Assembly (NCBI GenBank): GCA_965112735.1
Contig: OZ218955.1
Coordinates: 2,046,001-2,110,000 of the forward strand
DNA length: 64,000 bases
Direction: 5' to 3'
From: Phaeosaccion multiseriatum
Lineage: Eukaryota; Ochrophyta, other classes
The notes below the pieces were generated by a model, which ran no database searches, had not been told where the DNA came from, and saw nothing but the letters and a program-made list of their open reading frames with translations. The position numbers and the translations under genes were made by a program. Position 1 is the first letter of the stretch. Each line of letters opens with the position of its first letter. Shown here piece after piece: positions 45,159 to 56,800 of this stretch.

Positions 45159-45616
45159 TTGGTTGGTGTGTATATAGGAAACTGCACGCAGGCAGGTCGA
45201 TACTTTACATCATGAGCGAGCGCTGGGCTGGGTTGCTTGGTGTGTATATAGTCCTCCTCAGCCCCACCGCTCGCTCATGATGTAAAGTATCGACCTGCCT
45301 GCGTGCAGTTTCCTCTGCAACCCCCTACTGGAGACTGCGCAGGTCGACATTTACATCATGAGCGAGCGCTGCGGACGATGACAGGACACACTTCCAAGAG
45401 CATTTGGCTGCACGCTGCGTTTGTTTAGTGAAGTACGACTGAAGTCTGTCATATATATATATTTGGCTGACAGACTTCAGTCGTACTTAACTAAACGAAC
45501 GCAGCGTGCAGCCAATTGGTATTGGAAATGTGTCCGTGTCCTCGTCCGCAGCGCTCGCTCATGATGTAAATGTCGACCTGCGCAGTCTCCAGAGGAGAAC
45601 TATATACACCAACCAA
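45159..45616. repeat. Nested fold-back inverted repeats (putative MITE-like element)
   Basis: The outermost TTGGTTGGTGTGTATATAG at 45,159-45,177 is inverted at 45,600-45,616. Hairpin 1: a perfect 47-bp inverted repeat, 45,176-45,222 against 45,268-45,314. Hairpin 2: arms of about 121 bp, 45,330-45,450 against 45,469-45,590, roughly 92-95% identical, around an 18-bp AT-rich loop. The two hairpins share the core TTTACATCATGAGCGAGCG, giving four copies in alternating orientation. It carries no coding capacity. A non-autonomous fold-back transposon is the simplest reading; no clear target-site duplication was found. Confidence 0.85.
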
Positions 45617-46322
45617 ATATGTATAAATAGGAGGAGTTTTAGTATACTATTACTTCGCAGTATAATATTTATTTGAAGGAAGGATAGCGACACACAAAAA
45701 GAATGAGGGGAAAAAAGGGAAAGCGGTATAAATAATATATAATCAATCATTTTCTCGGTATACTTTTCAGCAGCGCTTCCCAGCTTCAGCTTCAGCTCCA
45801 CAGCATCCAGAGAGGAGCCCCCCGTGAGAAATGCGCCTGCGGTCTGTGTGCTTTCCTCGTCTCCTGGCTCCAACCCCAGGCAGCACCATACGTCAGTGCC
45901 CATACGCCTTCCCATGTCCAACCCTTTCGGCAGCAGCGCTTCCCGCTGTAGCTCCATAGTAGCCAGACAAGAGCCATAGCTGGAAACGCTATTCTTTCGG
46001 TGCTCGTTTGCTTGATTAGCCCCCCAATAGTTTCAGTTTCAGCTCGCCCCCCAGCCCCCAGGGAGGGACAGTCGCTCCAAGCCTCGCCACCATCCGGACG
46101 ACGGCCTCCTTGCACGGAGCCTAAGGTGGAAGAAGAGTGCGGATGATGGCCTCCTTGTAAGGAGCCTAAGGTGGAATAGCCCCGCTACGTTCTAATGGTG
46201 CCTCCGTTGAGCCTCCCAACTCCCCTCCTCGAACAGCATAAGTCAGCGAGAGTGTGATTTTCATATGCCTCTGCATGGACCCTCAGTACTTTTTCACAAA
46301 CGCGCGCCAACGCTTAAGGAGG
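45617..46322. other. AT-rich spacer with diverged short duplications upstream of NmrA copy B
   Basis: An AT-rich part at 45,615-45,755 is unlike the surrounding GC-rich DNA. A segment containing CAGCAGCGCTTCCC occurs near 45,769 and again near 45,930. A 45-bp unit (CGGACGACGGCCTCCTTG...AAGGTGGAA) is tandemly duplicated with divergence at 46,095-46,139 and 46,140-46,178. Minus-strand frames open through this region look like no known protein. Confidence 0.65.
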
Positions 46323-48372
46323 ATGGGGTTCCTGTCCTCGTGCTGCTCGGGGTGGGAGACAGAGGTCACGCGGCACGACATAGTAGACCCTGCAGAGGCT
46401 TCGGAGCCCAAACTGATTGCGGTGTGCTTGGCCACGAGCCGGACGGGCTTGGCAGTGATAAACGCCCTTCTGTGCTGGACGGAAGAGTGGCGCGACGTTC
46501 CCGAGGAGGAGGAGGGGGAGGAGGGTTTGGCGGGTCGTCGACGACGAAGAGATCTTCATGTGGTTTCGCATCCTCTGTTCAAGGTCCGAGGCCTCATGCG
46601 GGAGCCGGTCGAGGAGGGGAAATTGTCTCCCGCGGCGAGAGCGCTCACTGAGAGAGGTGTTGAGCTTGTTCAGGCGGACCCCGAAGAGGAGGCGACCTTG
46701 GACTTGGCGTTGCAGGGAGCCTACGGTCTGTTCCTACACACCAGCTGTAAGTGCATGTGCCTCGCTGGTGGCTTTGGTTCTTGCTTGCTTGCTTGCCTGC
46801 GCCACAGATACAGAGAACGAGGGCACACACAAGGATGACTTGAAGACTGATCGACCGCGTCCCTTTGCCATTGCACGATGTTTCCTCTCATCCCCCTTCT
46901 ACCCGACAGTCTGGGAGCACCGACACGGAGGCCGACAGATGCTCCAGATCGACAACCTGGCAGAGGCGGCCAAGCGAGCCGGAGTCAGCTTCTGCGTCAA
47001 CGCTACGCTCGAAGACACGCGCCTCTACTACCAAGACGAGTGGACGCGAAGGCGAAGGAGCTAAATGTATTACAGGGCACCCCCTCGCTGCATCGGCTGC
47101 CATCCACGCATGCACGCCCCGAGTAAGTAGCCAAAGGGGCGGGGGCCACAGCATCCATGCCCAGATGTGAATGGACATGCCCACTCGTTCGTATGCTCAT
47201 TTCATTGCACGGTGTCTCTGCCCCCCTCCCCCCACCCACGCTACATCATACCTGTCTGCATGCCTCGCCCGCTCGCGTCGTCGATTGGGTTAAGGCTTTC
47301 CCTGCTGCCTGACCTAATCCTCGCTGCCTGATATCCATTGGGGTGCACATTGGATACGATTGATCACCTCCCTCCCCTTAATTGCTGCTTGTGTTGCTTC
47401 CTCAGCCTTCGATGCCAAGGGATGCATGAGGCCGAGGGTGAGGAAGGCAGTCCCCACTGCTGAGCTCTACACCTCGCTCTATATGGAGGACTGGCTTGAT
47501 CTCGGTGAGTGAGTGCGTTCGTTCCGTTCATGGGTTTTTTTGCTTCAGCTTTGTTACCTTCGTGGCCCGGAGCGGGGGACGCGCAAAGAAGAGAGCGAGG
47601 AGCCGACCGCCCCGCAAAGCATCGAAACGAAGGAACTCCAGAAAGTCGCACAATGCAAAAGGGGCCGCCACTAGCACCCAACCGCCTTGAGCTCCTTACA
47701 AAGCGCGGGTGTGACCATTACCGCATGACCAATCCGTCAGTCAATCAGTCAGTCAATCACCGTATGACGGTATGGTCGTGTAATGTGGCTATCACCATCA
47801 CCTTCCTCTGTAATGTGGCTATCACCATCACCTTCCTGTAATGTGGCTATCACCATCACCTTCCTGTAATGTGGCTATCATCGTCACTTTCCTTCCCTTC
47901 CCACAGACCTACTCAGGCCAAGGTACGACAGATGGGGAACGCTGGTCATGTCCTTACCCACGTTCGATGAGGTACGTGCGTGTACGTGTGTGTGTATGTG
48001 TGTATATGTATAAGGTATGTGTGGTATATGTGCGTGTGCGGCGCGGACAGGTAGGTGGGTGTGCGTGGTTCTTCGTAACGATGCGTCGTCCTTAGCGAAG
48101 CTCTAGCCCGCACGCCCGCACTCCCGCACCGTCCTCTCGGCGCTATGCAATCGATCACACCCGCTGTCAATTTACCTGCTACTGCCCATACCTACTGTGG
48201 CGCCCGCGCACAGATAATTCCGATGATTTCCGTCCAGGACGTGGGGCGAATGGCGGCGAAGATGTTCAAAGATCAGCTGAACGGATCAAGCCTCGTAGGC
48301 ACCAAAGTCTATCTCTGCAGCTCTGACATGCTCAGCGGGAGAGGTAAGTAAGGGCAAGCGAACGAAAGGGAC

Positions 48373-48380
48373 GGGTGAAG

Positions 48381-48449
<69 letters not shown>

Positions 48450-48452
48450 ACG

Positions 48453-48485
<33 letters not shown>

Positions 48486-48504
48486 GGAGTGAGAGTGAGA
48501 GTGA
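48373..48504. repeat. (GGTGAG)n hexanucleotide array in NmrA-B intron
   Basis: About 21 copies of GTGAGG with one CGGTGA and a few GAGAGT variants. It lies directly after the exon ending at 48,343. Confidence 0.95.
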
Positions 48505-49091
48505 GGGGCCATTGGGAAGGGGCCATACGGTGCACCACCGACTCTACCTACCACTCTCGAGACCGCGTTGGAAAGCACTAGCTTGTGTGCTGGTGGCTTG
48601 ACTGGGGCCTCCTCTTGGTTGCTTGGCCTTGCTCTCCTCCCCCCCTTGTGCCCTTGCAAACCTTGCACGGCCTGTGGTGGAGCGGAGCCTGAGGAGACGA
48701 AAGCGTCTATGCCTCCTGGGCCTCTCGGAACCGATGGAAGAAGGAAAGCTGAGAGAAGGCTTCACACGATTACGATATCTGGGCCTCTCGATTGGTTTTG
48801 CTGTTTGCTGTTGCTTGACTTCCCCCCCCCCTCTCTCCTTCTGTCTCACTCTCTCTCGCTCTCGCTCTTTCGCTCTCTCCCTCTCTATCTGGATCTCTTA
48901 CTACTGCTGCTTCACAGGCATTGCCCGGGCTTTCACCCACGCCCTCGGAGAACGTGTGCAATTCAAACCCGCCCACGTTGACAGCTTCATTAGCAATGGT
49001 CTCGGCGATCCCGAGGACGCAGCTATCATCGCTGCCACCTTTCGCTACATGGTGTGTGGGGGGAGAGGGAGAGGAAGGAGGGAGGAAGGGA

Positions 49092-49527
49092 AAGAGGGGG
49101 GGAGGGGGGGAGGGAGGGAGGGAGGAGAGGGAGGAGAGGGAGGGAGGGAGGGAGGGAGGGAGGGAGGGAGGGAGGGAGGGAGGGAGGGAGGGAGGGAGGG
49201 AGGGAGGGAGGGAGGGAGGGAGGGAGGGAGGGAGGGAGGGAGGGAGGGAGGGAGGGAGGGAGGGAGGGAGGGAGGGAGGGAGGGAGGGAGGGAGGGAGGG
49301 AGGGAGGGAGGGAGGGAGGGAGGGAGGGAGGGAGGGAGGGAGGGAGGGAGGGAGGGAGGGAGGGAGGGAGGGAGGGAGGGAGGGAGGGAGGGAGGGAGGG
49401 AGGGAGGGAGGGAGGGAGGGAGGGAGGGAGGGAGGGAGGGAGGGAGGGAGGGAGGGAGGGAGGGAGGGAGGGAGGGAGGGAGGGAGGGAGGGAGGGAGGG
49501 AGGGAGGGAGGGAGGGAGGGAGGGAGG
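49092..49527. repeat. (GGGA)n array, about 400 bp, in NmrA-B last intron
   Basis: Essentially perfect GGGA tetranucleotides from about 49,137 to 49,526, roughly 97 copies, with a diverged 5' edge. It is the longest pure simple repeat in the window, and the polypurine strand is on the gene's sense side. Confidence 0.98.
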
Positions 49528-49616
49528 GGGCAAAAGGTGGCAAGAAGGCTTGCTCAGACGGGCGGCATGCACAAAAACTCGTTCACGCTCTCTCTATGCA
49601 CAAAAACTCGTTCACG

Positions 49617-49647
<31 letters not shown>

Positions 49648-50120
49648 GCTCTCTCGCTCTCTCTGTCCTTTGCTCAACGGCTGTGGCTCGCCATGCTCGG
49701 CTGCTCATCTGGCTCGTGGTGCGGGACTCACACGTGCACACAAAAACACACACATATACACACACAACATGCACACCGCAACAAAAGGCGGACGATCCGT
49801 CCTACACAAGGAACCGCTGGAAGCGTTCTCTTCGCCCGCTGATGAGCAACATCACCACTCTGGCCCAGTGGCTCGAGATCTACAAGGAGGCCATCCTCGC
49901 CGCATCAGACTTGCAGGAGAGCAAAGAGACCGAAGCGGCAAGGCGCATACTGGCGGCGAGAGCGGTGGCGGCGAGAGTGGCAAAAGGAGGAGAGGCAAAG
50001 GGAGGGGAGACGAAGGGTCGGGAGGCGCACTCATATGCCAAGAAGGGCAGAGAGGCCAAGGAAGCCATTGGCAAAGGAGAGGCGGCGAAAAAGGAAGAGG
50101 AAGAGGCGCCCTGGGTGTGA

Positions 50121-51495
50121 ATGCATGGCGTGTGGTACGGCAGAGAGAGGGGCAGAGGCTCGAGGGGAAGCGGCGAGAACGGAAGAGGCGACAGAAGCAG
50201 AGGCGACGGAGGAAGCGGCGAGAGAGGAAGACGAGGAGGGAGGGAAGACGAGGCGAGAGAGGAAGACGAGGCGAGAGAGGATGAGGGGAGAGAAGAAGAA
50301 GGCCAGAGAGGCCGAGGTGGGACAGCACGAGGCGCACTCACTTACTCACCAAGGACGCCAATGAAGCCGAGGAGGGCGAGGAGGAGGCAATCCGCGGAAT
50401 ATTGGCGACAGAGGCGATGGAGGCGATACAGGCGAGAGAGGCACAGGCGCCTTGTGTGTGAGTGAGCGGCGGTGTGCAGTGGACCGAGCGACCACTTGCA
50501 TCAGAGAGGACAAGAGGTGGGTGGGCGTGACGTGCTGTGCAGGTAGCAGAGGCCAGCAGGGGCAGAGGCCAGCAGGGCAGAGGCCAGCAGGGCAGAGGCC
50601 AGCAGGGCAGAGGCCAGCAGGGCAGAGGCCAGCAGGGCAGAGGCCAGCAGGCCGCACACGCCTCTCTCTCTCTCTCGGCAAGCACTGCATGACTGTATGA
50701 CTGTATGACTGTATGACTGTATGACTATATGACTGGACGACGCACTTGATGCGATACCAATAGCAATAAATATGGGGGAGGGGGGAGGGTGGGGGGGGGG
50801 GGGGAATAGAAACTGAAACTGAAAGTGTGTGTGGGTATGTCTATAGCGAGGGTGGCGCGGTGGGGTATAGCACGCCCCCATGCGATGCATTTAGCGAGCG
50901 TGGTGAGCCGTGGCGGTGTGGTGGCGTGGAGTGGTGTGACAAGCCCCCATGGACTTTAGACAGCGAGCGTGGCACATTGGTGCCGCCCCTGCTCGCACAT
51001 AGACTCACACCATACCGTGCACACAGAGTGGAGGTGATACGTAGGTAGGTACGTAGGTAGGTACGTAGGTAGGTACGTAGGTAGGTACGTAGGTATGTAG
51101 GGAGGCAGATAGGCAGAGCGGCATCCCCCCAAGTTTCATCAGGTCTACATTTTTGTGCACAGCAGAGCGGCGCAGTGTCATTTGGATGGGAAACAAACGG
51201 AATTCAGAGGCCTCCCAGTCACTCGTGTGCGAGTCAACTCTCCTTTATTTTAGACTCCTTTATCGCCTCCCAGTCACTCGTGTGCGAGTCAACTCTCCTT
51301 TATTTTAGACTCCTTTATCCCCCCCTCCCCCCTTGTCCTGGCCTCACCGCCCAGCACAGCAGGACAGCACACCCAGCACAGCAGGACAGCACACCCAGCA
51401 CAGCAGGCCGTAGGGGCGAGGAGCGAAGCGAGCCCCCCTCCTTCCTTCCCTCTTACTCATGTTGCTGCTGCTGCTCCTTTTGCTTGTTCCCCAGC
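50121..51495. other. Convergent spacer with several unrelated minisatellites
   Basis: No gene supported. It holds GAGA-type degenerate repeats (50,170-50,300) and a 15-bp array of GGCCAGCAGGGCAGA (about 50,550-50,655, seven copies). There is also a 10-bp array of TGACTGTATG (50,689-50,733), a 12-bp array of GTAGGTAGGTAC (51,039-51,096), a 55-bp tandem duplication (51,210-51,264 and 51,265-51,319), and a CAGCACAGCAGGACAGCACA repeat (51,350-51,407). Confidence 0.8.
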
Positions 51496-53544
51496 CTATC
51501 CTACTACTTTCCCCTTCTCTTCGTTGTGCAGCGTGAACATTACCTTGATAGCATCCCTGCCCTCTGCCGACTTTTCAAAGCCTTCCACCACTGTCTTCTC
51601 GCTAAACCCACCACCCCCCTCCGGCGTGAGATCATAGCGATGTGTAATCAAAGGCTGCACGTCAATGGCTCCACTGCGAATCAACTCGATGGCCGTGGGG
51701 TACGCATTTCGATACCGAAACACACCCAAAATATCCACCTCTCGCACCGCAGTGCCCGTCATGGGCAGCAGCATTTCGCTATGTCCCATACCCACCAAAC
51801 ACACCTTACCCCCGCTCTTTGCGGCCACCATGCTTGTCTGCATGCTTGACTCCATCCCCACACAATCGATCACCACGTCAGGTTTGTTGCCCCCGAGAAG
51901 GCGGGCCACCTCTGTGGCTGTGGCGGTGGGGTCTAGAGATTTGACGTTGAGAACCGCTGTTGCCCCTGGGGAGTGTGTGTGTGGGGGGGGGGAGGAGGGC
52001 AACAATGTGAGGGAGGCAGCAAGAGATAGGAGCGTGTTGGCAGAGTCGGGGAGGAGTCGAGGGCCAAGCAGGAGGAACATCCGCGGTGGGGGGTGCTGGG
52101 GGTGGGTGGTGGTTGAGAGGCCGTGCGAAGAGGGGTGGGAGAAGAGAGAGAGAGAGGACAAGATGATGAGGAGGAGTTGAGGAAGATGAAGGGAGGAAGT
52201 GGGGAAGGAGTAGGAGGAGGAGGAGATAGAGAGAGAGGAGCCATTCATCGACCGAGCACACATCCACCAAGACACAGCTCACCGAGCTGCTTGCACGTGT
52301 CTAAACGCTCGTTGGCGATGTCCGTGACGACTGTGGCTGTGGCCCCAAAGGCTTTGCACACCATCATAGTCACAAGACCGATGGGGCCGGCGCCCAAGAT
52401 GGCAACCTGTGGACGGTGGGGTGGGGTCAAATGCGTGAGGTGTGTGTGAGGGGGAGGTGGGAAGAGAGTGAAAGGGGGGAAATGGGGTGGTCATGCGGTA
52501 CGGAGAGAGAGAGAGAGGGGGGGGGGGGGGAGAGAGTCAATATGATCTTATCACGAAAAAAGAGTCAGAGAGGGCCGAGGGGAGGGCAATTCCGCAGCTT
52601 GCGGTTTGCTTTCTCCCTCGCAATCCACGGCAGCAGCAGCAGCAGCAGCAGCAGCAGCCGCAGCAGCAGCAGTAGTAGCAACAGCAGCAGCAGCAGCAGC
52701 AACAGCAACAGTTCATATTTCACATGATTGGCGTCGCAGAACATGTCCCTCTCACACACCTTATGCCCAAAAGCCACTCCTGCTCTTTCACAAGCATGCA
52801 CGGCAACAGAGACGGGTTCACACATGGCTCCTTCCTCCAGAGTCATGGAAGAGGGCAGCTTATGGCAAAAGTCGGCGGGGTGGCTGACGACTTGGGCCAG
52901 AGAGCCGTGTATGGGGGGCGTGGCGAAGAAGGCCATGTCCTCACAGAGGTTGTACGTCCCGCACTTGCAGAGGGAGCAGCAGCGGCAGGGAACCCCAGGC
53001 TCTAGGGCGACCCGGTCACCAATCTGATTGATGCGGAGGAGAGGAGAGACGGGGGAAGAGGGGTGAGGAGTGAGGGGGAAGCGGTGTGGGGGGTGAGGGG
53101 TATCTGGCCGCCGAGGCAGCCGACACATGGATGGAGGAGAGGGAACGTGCGTCGCTTGTCTGTGCTCTCGTGCTCACCTTGAGACCCCCTTCGCCCACAT
53201 CAGGGCCCGTCTCGATGACTATCCCGGCGCTCTCATGACCGATGACCATAGGCTCCTTCACAACAAAGTCTCCAATCTTCATGTGCTTTAGGTAGTGCAC
53301 GTCGCTTCCACAGATCCCCACAGCCCCGATCTATAGTGCATGGGAGAGTAGCGTCCGAAGAAGAAGCAGAATGTGACTAGTTGCCCCTTTTTGGATACAG
53401 GGGGAGGGACATCCGGAAGAACCTCGCTCGTACCTGGACTCTAACATGGTTGCCCTTCAGCGGCTTGGTAGCGGCGGGGAATGGCTGCACCCTTAAATCG
53501 TCCACCCCATGGAGCCACGCAGCGAGATTCTCCTTGTTTGCCAT
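51496..53544 (-). CDS. SORD: Sorbitol/polyol dehydrogenase (zinc MDR family)
   Basis: Five exons in phase: 53544-53434, 53330-53178, 53023-52760, 52406-52283, 51965-51496, giving 373 residues. Catalytic zinc ligands match sorbitol dehydrogenase: Cys44 in GICGSDVHY and His69-Glu70 in IGHESAG. The structural zinc lobe [16 protein letters not shown] keeps four or more Cys. The nucleotide-binding motif is LGAGPIGL, and the acid ending the second beta strand is in [10 protein letters not shown], which favours NAD over NADP. The [15 protein letters not shown] and [15 protein letters not shown] segments are typical of polyol dehydrogenases (sorbitol, xylitol, L-arabinitol). It would oxidise a polyol to a ketose in the cytosol; the exact substrate cannot be read from sequence. 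It converges with NmrA copy B and lies 311 bp downstream of the dynein gene on the same strand. Confidence 0.92.
52627..52711. repeat. (CAG)n array in SORD intron 3
   Basis: Interrupted CAG/CAA/TAG triplets of about 85 bp, 50 bp 3' on the gene strand of the donor at 52,759. It is intronic, so it does not encode Gln. Confidence 0.9.
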
Positions 53545-53855
53545 CGTCGTTGAGCCTAAGCGAGGAGTGTTGAAGGTTGAAGGTCGAACACCATCGCCAT
53601 CTGTGAGCCAGTTTCCGCTTCAACTTGCCCCCGCCCCTTTTTTGATCCTTTTTTCATGAAGCACAGCTAAGAGTGAAAAAGGAAAGAGTCCAGAGTTGCT
53701 GCATGGCCTTGAAGTGCGTATGTATGTATGTACATTTAAATGAAGTTAAGTTAAGTTAAGGTTAGATGGAAAGAAGGGAAGGTCAACGCATGGCGGAAGC
53801 GTTTCACAACGCTTCCACCAATACACCCCACCCACCCATCCATCGCTCCCTCCCT
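53545..53855. other. Spacer between the dynein stop and the SORD start
   Basis: 311 bp between two minus-strand genes. It contains a GTTAAGTTAAGTTAAG repeat near 53,744-53,760 and TATGTATGTATG near 53,720. It must hold the dynein 3' UTR and the SORD promoter. Confidence 0.5.
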
Positions 53856-56800
53856 CTAGGCTACATCGCAGATGAGGGCAACTCCCGCCATGACCCAGCG
53901 GGCAGCAGGAGACTTGGTCTTGAGCTGTGCACAGAACACAAAGGTGGGGCCCCGCTGCTCCGTCTTGTACACAGGGCACTGGTAGATGCCTTGCGTCTCT
54001 GCCCTGTCCGCGCTCACGCCCTTGACGTTCATGATGGGCATGGCACAGAACATCTCCTTGGGGCGGGACTTTTCGATGGAGGTGTTGTTAGGCTCCCATC
54101 GAGCGCCTGAAGGGGGGTGAGGAAAAGGGGGGGGAGTAGGGGTGAGGGAGAAAGAAGGGAGGAAGGAAGGAAGGAAGGAAGGAAGGAAGGAAGGAAGGAA
54201 GGAAGGAAGGAAAGAAGGAGGGAAGGGAGGAAGAAACGAAGAAACGAAGAAGCGAAGAAACGAAGCAATGATTGAAGAGGGAAAGCAAGACCAGCGGGGC
54301 GCCGCTCACCTTGCATGGACAGTCCGTTGATCAGGGCGCCGTCCTTGCTGTGGGAGTCCACTTCGTCAATATTCATCTTCTTCGACACCTGCAGGGGGAG
54401 AGACAAAGAGAGAGCGAGAGAGAGAGAGAGACAGAGAGAGAGAGAGGGGGGGGGGGGGGGAAGGAGAGGGAGGAGAGAGGGGAGATAGGGTACAGAGAGG
54501 GGAGAGAGGGTAGAGAGAGAAGAAAAGAAAGTGAGAGGGAGAGAAAGAGACGGCAGCGAAGGGTATTGTATCCGACATCAGCATGGCACAGAGGCGTGGA
54601 CATGCCAGGAGCAGAAGCAGCAAGGCGAGAAATAGAGCACACACACACACACGCACGCACGCACACGCACACGCACACGCACACACGCACGCACGCACAC
54701 GCACACGCACACACGCATAGAGAGACAAACTCACGCCCACACCCCACACACGTGCACCTTCTTCCCTTCTTCCCTGTTCCCTCTTGCCCTCTCCTCACCA
54801 CACTCAAACTCAAACTCAAACTCACCTCCGCTTGAGTAACGAGCTTGTCCAGCTCCCACTGGTTCTTCTGCGCGGTGACTTGGCAGATGGCAGTGAGGAA
54901 GGACTGGGGGTTGGTGAGGCCGGACAGCCACGTCACCTTGGGGATTTCCGTGGGGTTCACTTGCCATTCGTCCAGCTGGTTCAGGCGCCTGAGGGAGGGG
55001 AGGAAGGAAGGGAGGAAGGGAGGGAGGGAGGGAGAGGAGGGTAAGGCTGCTGCCAGCCTCTTGCCATTCTCTTGGCACCCTCTTCCTCGTTGTGCACTCT
55101 CTTTTGCTATCCTCTCTGTTGTTATGCTCTCTGTTGTGCTCGCTTCTTCTCTTCATCTGTCTCTCTCTCTCTTGTTTGACTCACATGGACAGGTCGAGCA
55201 GCCAGGTGGCCAGACTGCGCAGGGAAGGCCACGCCCTCTTGCCCCAGTTCGCAGGAACCTTGTCCAAGTACAGGCTGAAGGGAAGAGGAAAGGAGTGGAG
55301 AGAAGGGAGACAGAGAGACAGAGAGAGAGAGACAGAGGGACAGAAGATGGTGAGCGTCCAGAGATGGAGTACCCACAGCAACATTACATACTCACAGCGC
55401 ACGTGTACAACAAACACGCCAACATGTATCACGCACTCCGCCAACTTCCTCCCATCCATCTCCCCCATCTGTATCACCAACCTGTCCATGAGCCCCTCCA
55501 TAGCGTCGCTCATGGTCAGCTCGCCTGCAAACCCTTGCTGCAGCTCCTTGAGGCTCCGGACCACCTCCGTAATTAGTCCGTTCATCACGTCCATCTCCTG
55601 CAAGAACACGTTCTGGTAGGGCCCTGCCTCCTCCATGGAGCGGACTAGGTCCTCCACATCGAACTTCTTCTCTCCGAACTTCTCGAGGATGTCCGATGCC
55701 ATTTGTGAGACCACCTGTTGTATATATGGGTGTGTGTTTGGGAGGGTGAGGTGGAGTGGGTGGGTGCGTTGGGTGCTCCTGACTACCCATATGCCCTGAC
55801 TGACTGACCTGCTCTGGCGTGGCCACTCCCTCGCCGCTGGCAGAGTCCCTGGGCTGCAGTTCCATCAGCGTCTTGAACATGACATCACTCTGAGTGGTGC
55901 GGAAGTCGATCTCGGCGTTGGGGTGCAGGCCGAAAGCGATGGGAGTGTCGCTCTGTTCGGGGAGGAGGGAGGGAGGGAGGGAGGGAGGGAGGGAGGGAGG
56001 GAGGGAGGGAGGGAGGGAGGGAGGAAGGACGGGTCAGTGAACCAATCAAGCAAAATCAATATAGAGGCGCACACAGCGAGGAAGACAAGAACGACGCAAA
56101 ACATACTTATGTATGGAAGGAGCGATAGAGACACACAACACACAAAGAGAGAAAGAGGCGCCCCCCACCCACCCACCCAACCATCCATCCATCCATCCAT
56201 CCATCCATCCATCCATCCATCCATCCACCCATCTATCCATCCACCCACCCATCCACTCTCTACTCCCAGCCTTCGACCCCCAACCCCATCCATTGCCTAA
56301 AGCACCACCACCCATGGACATTGCATACCCTCTCACCTTCATGCACTCGTCAATGTGCTCAAGGTACTTGTCGTAAGCGGTGGGTGCAGGCGACATGAAG
56401 CTCACGCCCTTCTCGTCCTCGGCGAAGGGGTACAGCTCCGTCTCGTCCAGCAGCTCGTCCTGAGGAGGAAGGGGGGTGGCAGTGGGTGGAGGGAGGAGGG
56501 CGTGGGGGGGGGGGGTGAGGCGATGGCAGCTCATGAAGGGGGGATGAGGGGATGGCAGTAGAGGGAAGAGAGCAAGCCAGTCAGTCTATCAGCCAGCCCT
56601 ACCAACAGCAAACCTCAACCTCAACCGTCAGCTAGTCTGCGAGAGTGCTATATGTGCCATAGCCTTAGTCTTAGTCTTAGGAAGCCCTGACCTTCATGAA
56701 GAAGTCGAGGTAGGCGTTGGCGAGGAGCCTGTCGAAGTCGTTGACGATGTGCCCTCCGTACATGATCTCTCCGAAGATGTACTTGAGATCTTGCCAGGGG

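Larger units (their letters stand above)
46323..50120 (+). pseudogene. NmrA-like copy B, disrupted paralogue of copy A
   Basis: Exons alignable to copy A: 46323-46746, 46910-47122, 47406-47504, 47907-47971, 48214-48343, 48918-49051, 49788-50120. Several intron positions are shared (before FWEH, FDAKG, IIPM, IARAF and ADDPS). The splice phases fit, but the second exon has an in-frame TAA at 47,062-47,064. Another frame there stays open (VDAKAKELNVLQGTP), which suggests a frameshift. The copy also lacks the dinucleotide motif: ATSRTG replaces GATGRQG. The first exon fuses what copy A splits into three and carries a Glu/Arg-rich insert. The C-terminus has an alanine- and lysine-rich tail (AARAVAARVAKG). 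It is either a young pseudogene or a non-NAD(P)-binding paralogue whose stop is an assembly error. Confidence 0.7.

Noticed and set aside
45559-46115. Minus-strand gene with frames of about 107-132 codons
   Set aside because: No family resemblance or splice support. The frames run through duplicated noncoding segments and the end of the fold-back element.
48373-48504. Interstitial telomere-like tract
   Set aside because: The unit GGTGAG differs from TTAGGG/TTTAGGG, and it lies wholly inside an intron.
48921-50120. Long frames of Gly-Gly-Arg-Glu or Leu-Pro-Pro-Ser repeats on both strands
   Set aside because: All come from the GGGA array, whose period of 4 leaves all six frames open.
50550-50655. 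CRISPR-like array
   Set aside because: The units are contiguous with no unique spacers, and the genome is eukaryotic.
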